In this document: piece by piece, positions 58,001 through 64,000 of the stretch
Layout of the letters: the number at the start of each line of letters is the position of its first letter
Numbering within the stretch: position 1 is the stretch's first letter
Source of the DNA: Apostichopus japonicus
Lineage: Eukaryota > Echinodermata > Holothuroidea > Aspidochirotida > Stichopodidae
Direction of reading: 5' to 3'
DNA: 64,000 nucleotides
NCBI RefSeq assembly: GCF_037975245.1
Contig: NC_092574.1
Coordinates: forward strand, 16,529,213-16,593,212
Notes under the pieces: model-generated
What the model was told of the DNA's origin: nothing
The model's database searches: none
The model's input: only the letters and a program-made list of their open reading frames with translations
Translations under genes and position numbers: made by a program

Positions 58001-61000
58001 AAAAAATAATTGTGAAATAAATGTTTGAAGAAAATTTTATGATGTTCATTGGATCTCAGTTCCCAAAAGCAAAAATTATTTGATACCGACTTAAAAAATA
58101 AAAAGAACAGTTGGTTACTACAGAATGTTATAACCAAAAGCTGTCTATTGTGATATAATTCTCTATGACCCTACAATCGGTAACAACTTAACAGGGGCAA
58201 AAGATAGCAAAATCTCTAGCATTTGTAATTTACTCGCATGAACTGCATATTAGGTGAATTCAAACAATGAACCTTTGCCCCATGTCCGCACTGATCAACG
58301 AACATAACTCACAGTTTCCTCTCATTGTCCACAATAATGAGCTAGTTGATCTTCAAACATCAAATCCACTAGTTAAGTAAGTCCACATCAACAGTTTCAT
58401 TAAGGTCCCATTTTACATCTAACCAGTTCCTAAAAACTGTTATTATTCTGTGTGACTGAAGAGTTGTGCGACATGGAATAAACGTGACAAGAAAAAAAAG
58501 CCTAAAAAAAGGCTCCATCAAATATAAACCAATCACGTAATCAACCTTTTCCACCTGACCAGCATGTAGAGCCTGACATTCTTTTTTTATTAAAGTCGTT
58601 AAACCTGATTCTTTTCTTTTCTCAAGAAGAATACTTTACTAGTCATCCAATGGTCAAAGCACCTTACCTGTGTTTCCAGTACCAGAAATCTGGGGTATAC
58701 AACTAAACTCCTTAATTCTGCCATGAGTTCATGGCCTAAATTTGTGTTGCTTTTTGTGGAAAGGTGGGATTCCAAGAATGATGGAAATATCTGGGGCTAC
58801 AATTTATTTAATTTGCTACAATGATTTAAGCACACACACTCATTAATGCCCAGAGAAGTACTCCCAATTTTAACACATTCTTGTGACAACTGAATCATAA
58901 ATTCATGCATTTCTTGTTTTGTACAATTATCATCTACAGTATCATGCGACGAAAATAAAAAATTCCTTCTTGATGCGACAGACTGGCAGTTTGATACCAA
59001 GAATAGAATCAAGATAAAAACAAAATAACAAAAGAAGAAAAAGAAAAGAAAACGAACGAAACATTGTCTGAGAGGAACAACTAAGTTGATTTACCTAAAA
59101 TGATCAAAAAATTTCTCAAATATGCTGGGTACTTGAATTTTGAATAGAATCAAAATATGGTTCCATCTGGCTTCAGCTCATTGCGTATAGCAAGGTAAGG
59201 CAACCGTCGACTGCGACCGGGTTAGGCCAAAGTGGATCCAGCTAGAAGTAGTGACTTGGTTGTCAGTCTGGATAACAACAGATAATGCCCTATATGTAAA
59301 GTACCTCTAAATCTATCTATCTATTTCAAACTTTATTCCGAGGATATATCTAGGTCCCATCTCATGACTATCTGGATGCAACAGGTCTTGATGCTTCACC
59401 ACAACCCCCACCACTTCCACCCCAACCCCCTCCCCCCAAAAAACCTTGTTTCATTTACACAACACAAAAAGACACTAGCATTGTTGTCAAAGCCAGCATA
59501 GCAATATAACTGAGCACTATTAAAGCAGTTGGTGGAAATGTCGTGCGTTTGCGAACAAACAGATATTTATTTTTTATGTGAAATGTCGTAAATAATGCGT
59601 ACTTTTAAATCACAGGTGTGAGCAAGGTCACAGCTGCACACACTGTGAGTTTCTGTTCAACCCACAAGAAACTTAATACATATTTTTGGTTATGCTGTCA
59701 TCTTTCGGATTAAAACGTATTATTCTTATATTTAAAATACAAAAGGAAAACGAGAAGGCTTTCTTCATAAAAAGGGGAAAGAAGCTTTAACATCGTCTGG
59801 GGCTTCCATGACAGAGATCCTTGTTAAGAACAACTTCCCCCAAAACGGCTCAGAAATATCTTGCTCCGTTAGGAGATATCCTAGTTTAAGAGTAGTGGAT
59901 GGGAGCTGTAATTTTGTAAATCTTCGATGTCGTTATGGGGCAGGAGCATCTGAATCCTTTTCTTTTCTTACTCTTTGCTTTCTGTCATATTATTCAAGGT
60001 AGATTGTTAACGGTGTTAACACTGACAACAACATCATCATTAATTTGGTCACGTAAAGAGAAGCTTTAGATTCAACATTTGCAAAACAAGTCTCCATTAA
60101 AAGAAAATATACATTGTAAATAAATAAAGAGAAAAAACATCAAAACAATTGAGACATATCTGGCTCGATGATGTCACATTTGGACTTGATCAAGTCTTCA
60201 GCCTTGTGAGTGCAAGAGTATTAAATTTGTGAAGGAGATTTGTCATAGCCGTTTGGGAAGTTACCATTACCGTTATCTCCATCACACAGACCAATGGTGA
60301 TGGTATGGCTTGTGTCGAATCCATTAGGAAAAATACCACACTGTTCCCCTCCCCCTACCCCAACTCCCAACCAACCCCCTCCCCTCTTATACTGGTTCAC
60401 ATCTCTTCAATAAAAAAGTCTTCATGCGATTTGTCAAAAGTTCAAAGATTACTTATGTCTGATCAATCTTACAAGCAAACGTACAATAAGATGTTAACTG
60501 TGACTATAAAACACCTTAGATTGGACATATAAGGACTATGCAAAACTAAACAATAAATGCAACAACAATTGTCTTGTCTCTCTCTCCCTCTCTCTCTCTC
60601 TCTCTCATTTCCTTTGAAGAGAGACGAAAAATTAAAAATACAAAAAAACAAAAAAAATTACAAAAATAGGATATTTATACTTCAAACTTTTTGAAATATC
60701 TTTTAAATGAATTTAAAGCAGAAGAAACTGCCGGACTTTTGTTTCCTCTTCAGATAGGTGTCACTTTGCAGAGTGTGACACATCTGAGACTCATTTGGTT
60801 CCAGGGATTTATCGGTAGTTGCATAACTTCCCTGTTAGCTAATGTAACATAGCGCCCTCCTTTCTCACTTCCAGGTTCTCTCTCTCTCCGCATCAATATT
60901 GATTTTCTATGAATTGAAAACTGATGCAGCCTCTCTGCAGGTTCACTTTCTTGCTGTTACATCTTTCTATATTGAAACAATATGTTTCCTATTTAAGTTC

Positions 61001-61138
61001 ACAAAAAAAGAAAAAAAACATGGCAAAGCACATCAACTGCATTCTTTCCTTCCTCGGATAAATAAAACACCTCGCGGGGCTCATAATGGACCCGAATGAT
61101 TTGGCAGGAAATAAGTGGGACAATCAAAACTCCGAGCA
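55007..61138. other. Non-coding stretch between convergent OGT and FBXW7; probable long FBXW7 3' UTR
   Basis: No protein-coding exon was recognised on either strand. It holds poly-C/poly-G runs (about 55209-55227, 56130-56140, 57672-57686), a CT microsatellite (60577-60606) and AT-rich unique sequence. On the minus strand AATAAA at 55835-55840 could be a distal polyadenylation signal for FBXW7, but nearer ones are equally possible. Confidence 0.4.
60577..60606. repeat. (CT)n microsatellite
   Basis: CT dinucleotide repeat with one CCC interruption, in the OGT-FBXW7 interval. Confidence 0.9.
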
Positions 61139-61410
61139 CTACCTTGATAATTCAGCATCAAAGTCGAGAACTAAGAGTTTTGTTTCCTCGGTACCATTCC
61201 GACTTCCCACTGCACACACCAGTTTGGTTTGGCTGGCCTGTACTCTCCAGACCACCCCACCGCTGCCACCACTTTCCAAAACAACAAGGTTTCGAATGAA
61301 GTCCCCAGTCTTCAAGTCCCACAGTTTAACGGTTCCGTCGTCAGAGCTAGTTATCACAAACTTTTTGTCAAATTGCAAAGAGGTCACGGCACTCTGATGC
61401 TTGTTGGTTC
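61139..61410 (-). CDS. FBXW7: FBXW7 last coding exon
   Basis: Acceptor …GCTAAACAG. Opens [14 protein letters not shown], contains the final WD repeat and the KLLVLDFD C-terminus, stop TAG. Confidence 0.95.
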
Positions 61411-62870
61411 CTGTTTAGCAAAACAAAGACGACAAAAATAGAGGAAGAGGGAACAAAACTCAACATGGCCAGCTAAGACTTTCTTGAAGGAAATTGTAAA
61501 ACATCGGTCATGACAAACAGAACTATATACCATGAAAATAAGTCTGATTCTTTCAAAAAAGACCCTTAAAAATTTCTTTGAAATCATTTTGTGCAATTAC
61601 AGTAATCAGCCTGTAAGGCAGTTGTTAATTTTGCAACTCTCAGCAGCCTCTTGTGGACGTGGGTAAAGTCGAATAACTTGCACTTCCACGTCGACGTGGT
61701 TATACAATTAAATACTGTTTTAGCCCTGTTTGGATTTTCATACTGCATTTTAAATGAGAAAAAAAAGAAGCAGGAATAACACTCCCTACCTAGCAGGTCA
61801 GGGCTCAAGCCCCACCACCTCACAGATGCTAGCTTCCAATGCTCCTGATGCCACAGCATTAATCCCATATACACAAAGCATTGTTCATAAAACCCCTCTA
61901 AATCACCCCATAATAATGATGTCATCTCCATTCATCCAGCAAGCTCACACTACCAATTTTCCACATATATTTTCAATCCTAGAATTTTACAACTGTTAGC
62001 AACTTGCTATTAAAAATGCAGGTGCCTACAAAACCTACTGGCTGAAATTCTAACTTCCCACTGGCATTTTCTGGAATAACATCACACATCAGTCACTGAA
62101 CAGGCTTTTGAGAGTAGCCCCATAATATAGGCTGATAATAAAGCAGTAAATACAGGGTTTATGTTAGGTGCGGAAATCACGACGATTCTTTGACCAATGA
62201 CTGTTGACCTACTAACCATGTACTTAAGTTCTTAATGTCTACTGGCAGAATATTGGCAGTGCCTATTCTTTCTCTTCTGGCAAACAGCAAAATTCCGCCT
62301 GCATGAATCCAGTAAAAAGCCAGAATTTCTCGGGATATATATTCTCTTACCTTGCAAGGTTTGCAGACATCTCCCCGAGGTTATATCCCATATTTTGACA
62401 GTGGAATCGGCGTTCCCTGAAACCAGAATGTTGTCTTTAAGTTCCATGCCACTGGTGAGGGACTGGTGTCCGGTCAAGGTGTGCCGATGAACCCCAGTAT
62501 CCGCCTCCCATACCCGTATAGATGTGTCTAACGAACCGCTCACAATGTGGACACCGTCGTACTGGAACAGCGACAGGAAAAAGTGTATGAAAGTATGAAA
62601 ATGGGGAATTTCTAAAACATATATATTTATTAAATTTTGGTTAAATACTTGAGAAACAGTTTCACTTAATAATTAATATAAATTACAATTAGACATTTTT
62701 TTAATTTTATGAAAAGCCTGGCCAATTCTTGCCCTTTGACACCTTCTTGAATATTCATTATTCGTAAGGTCCCACTGTGTCTTCAACGGAGAATCGCAGA
62801 ATACCATCCAGTACCAGAGATTATTCCATTTTACAGGAGGGGTAAAGGTAGGTTACATATATATATATAT

Positions 62871-62947
<77 letters not shown>

Positions 62948-63255
62948 GAATATTCATTTCTTATTTACGGCTTGGCTTGCCTAAAGAGTGGTTATTCTGT
63001 GTAAAATTGTCAGATTCAAAGCGCCAGGGGTGCACTCTGTACAATCATAACACTTGGGTAATACGCCCTTAATGACAGTTATTCAAAGCCAATTTATACG
63101 CTTTAACACACCAGTAGAATCACTGTGGTCGAGTGGAACGGACTTCGGTTCGTGACACGAAGATCCGTGGTTCGATTCCTACCTTCGCCTGATGAGTCCC
63201 AAAAGGACGAAACCGGTCGTGAAGTGGAATTTTTCTGGTGTGTTATTCTTTATTG

Positions 63256-63289
<34 letters not shown>

Positions 63290-63416
63290 GAAAATCGTAA
63301 TGAGTTGGAAAATCAAGAACAGTGAAAAAACTTTCAGCCTCCACCGGGATTCGAACCACGGGCCTCCCGCTATTTATACATATATATCCATATATATCCA
63401 TATATAAATATATATA

Positions 63417-63484
<68 letters not shown>

Positions 63485-63747
63485 TATGTATTGTTTAATT
63501 GCGGATACCATCTGGACTCACCTGTAATGAATACACTCTGTTAGTGTGACCCTGAAGTGTGTACAGACACTCCTCCGTCTCTGGATTCCAGACTTTGACC
63601 ATGAAGTCGTAGGCGCCACTGACCACCCTCCGGCCGTCGTACTGGACGCACCTTACCGCTGCCACGTGGCCCACTAACACATGGAGACATGCCCCGGTAT
63701 CAATGTCCCAGAGCCTTAAAGATGCATCTCTAGAACCACTAACAACT
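61139..63747 (-). CDS. FBXW7: FBXW7-type F-box/WD40 protein, C-terminal three exons (gene continues beyond the right edge)
   Basis: Substrate-recognition subunit of an SCF ubiquitin ligase that binds phosphodegrons through its WD40 propeller. Exons: 63522-63747 (starts after one split base), 62351-62561, 61139-61410 with stop TAG at 61139-61141; phases agree. They encode the last four to five propeller blades: [66 protein letters not shown] and [19 protein letters not shown], ending [11 protein letters not shown]…[19 protein letters not shown]. The arginines equivalent to human Arg479 and Arg505, which contact the degron phosphate, are both present (alignment from memory). The F-box and first blades lie off the right edge. 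The C-terminus ends DAELSR instead of the vertebrate ending. Confidence 0.95.
61411..62350 (-). other. FBXW7 last intron
   Basis: About 940 bp, AT-rich, no repeat or RNA gene recognised. Confidence 0.7.
62351..62561 (-). CDS. FBXW7: FBXW7 penultimate coding exon
   Basis: Acceptor …CTGTTCCAG, donor gtaaga. It encodes [38 protein letters not shown] and [18 protein letters not shown], then the first base of a Gly codon completed in the last exon. Confidence 0.94.
62857..62945. repeat. (TA)n microsatellite
   Basis: Almost pure TA dinucleotide repeat of about 88 bp in the FBXW7 intron between the second- and third-last exons. Confidence 0.95.
63104..63245 (+). mobile_element. Pol III-type unit: tRNA-like promoter plus hammerhead ribozyme, within 11-bp inverted repeats
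   Basis: Perfect inverted repeats TAACACACCAG (63104-63114) and CTGGTGTGTTA (63235-63245) enclose an A-box (TGGTCGAGTGG, 63126-63136), a consensus B-box (GGTTCGATTCC, 63169-63179), a hammerhead fold (63183-63224) and a TTTTT tract (63230-63234) that would stop RNA polymerase III. Initiation about 12 nt upstream of the A-box would start almost exactly at the inner edge of the left repeat. The tRNA part lacks a convincing acceptor stem, so this looks like a SINE or retrozyme-like element rather than a tRNA gene. It sits antisense in an FBXW7 intron. Confidence 0.6.
63183..63224 (+). ncRNA. Hammerhead self-cleaving ribozyme, apparently intact (minimal type I)
   Basis: Core CUGAUGA at 63189-63195. 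Stem II is GUCC(CAAAA)GGAC with the required G10.1-C11.1 pair, followed by GAAA at 63209-63212. Stem III is the self-complementary ACCGGU (63212-63217), followed by C17 at 63218 as the cleavage nucleotide. Stem I pairs CUUCGC (63183-63188) with GUGAAG (63219-63224): six pairs, one G-U. All invariant catalytic bases of the family are present. The loopless three-pair stem III suggests function as a dimer, as known for short-stem-III hammerheads of metazoan retroelements. Confidence 0.75.
63259..63286. repeat. (TA)n microsatellite
   Basis: 28-bp TA tract separating the hammerhead unit from the SINE fragment. Confidence 0.9.
63287..63371 (-). mobile_element. 5'-truncated tRNA-derived SINE fragment
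   Basis: On the minus strand a tRNA 3'-half with B-box GGTTCGAATCC (63347-63357) and CCCGGTGGAGG is followed by a non-tRNA tail containing a T6 tract. It is cut off at both ends by TA microsatellites. The A-box half is missing. It differs in sequence from the neighbouring hammerhead unit. Confidence 0.55.
63372..63490. repeat. Imperfect (TA)n microsatellite
   Basis: About 119 bp of TA repeats with interspersed CC and G interruptions, ending about 30 bp from the donor of the adjacent FBXW7 exon. Confidence 0.95.
63522..63747 (-). CDS. FBXW7: FBXW7 exon with degron-binding blades
   Basis: Acceptor …TTTTGCAG, donor gtgagt. It encodes [23 protein letters not shown], the [12 protein letters not shown] loop and [13 protein letters not shown] microsatellite begins only about 30 bp past the donor. 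Confidence 0.94.
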
Positions 63748-64000
63748 CTGCAAAACACACACAAAATAAAAAATACCCTTTTCACTTGCGACCTTCCAAG
63801 TTTCATCATCACTGCAGGGTCTCAGCCTGATAGACTAGACAGTTAAATAGTAACAGATTTTGTTTCTCTTCTGGTACTTGCAACGATTACGTTACCACAA
63901 CCTTGCGCCAAAATTCAGCACAAAAACGAAGCTTTGGGAAATACTGGAGGATATTAGAATATGCATATATACGTTTGTGTGAGACACAAACATCTATGGA

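Noticed and set aside
53717-61138. An additional gene between OGT and FBXW7
   Set aside because: Only short frames of intron/UTR-like composition were found on both strands, with no recognisable domain.
63114-63190. A functional tRNA gene
   Set aside because: A and B boxes are good, but no seven-pair acceptor stem closes around them and the anticodon arm needs a bulge or an oversized loop. It is better explained as a SINE-type promoter.

Overview
The window is intron-rich, AT-rich metazoan nuclear DNA. It carries parts or all of three conserved animal genes spread over large introns, all with GT-AG splice sites, plus microsatellites, poly-G/C runs and many small non-autonomous transposable elements. 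Gene content and repeat style suggest a marine invertebrate, perhaps an invertebrate deuterostome such as an echinoderm. That last step is an inference; no species-diagnostic marker was seen.

Layout. (1) About 1-30.4 kb, minus strand: the 5' part of a Diaphanous-type formin. Three phase-compatible coding exons (9773-9991, 6817-6924, 1700-1899) encode the start of the GTPase-binding domain and the gene runs off the left edge. Two candidate alternative first exons lie far upstream (24583-24630 and 30391-30426). (2) About 30.4-34.0 kb: the region between the head-to-head formin and OGT genes, with promoter-like motifs next to OGT, two small DNA transposons and an unassigned open frame. (3) 34047-53716, plus strand: a complete 21-exon O-GlcNAc transferase gene (OGT) of 1039 codons, with the TPR superhelix and both catalytic lobes. 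Intron 1 contains a 1657-bp hAT-like insertion with a perfect 8-bp target duplication. (4) 53.7-61.1 kb: OGT 3' UTR and a long non-coding stretch shared with the probable 3' UTR of the next gene. (5) 61139-63747, minus strand: the last three coding exons of an FBXW7-type WD40 F-box protein, which runs off the right edge and is tail-to-tail with OGT.

The three genes have general eukaryotic roles (actin nucleation, nutrient-responsive protein glycosylation, ubiquitin-ligase substrate recognition) and form no evident operon-like system.

The most striking non-coding structure lies in an FBXW7 intron at about 63104-63245. It holds a tRNA-like RNA polymerase III promoter (A and B boxes), a complete and apparently intact hammerhead ribozyme fold, and a T5 terminator, all inside perfect 11-bp inverted repeats. 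A second, decayed hammerhead-like fold lies near the 3' end of a 312-bp retroposed insertion with 11-bp target duplications at 18552-18885. Both are antisense to their host genes.
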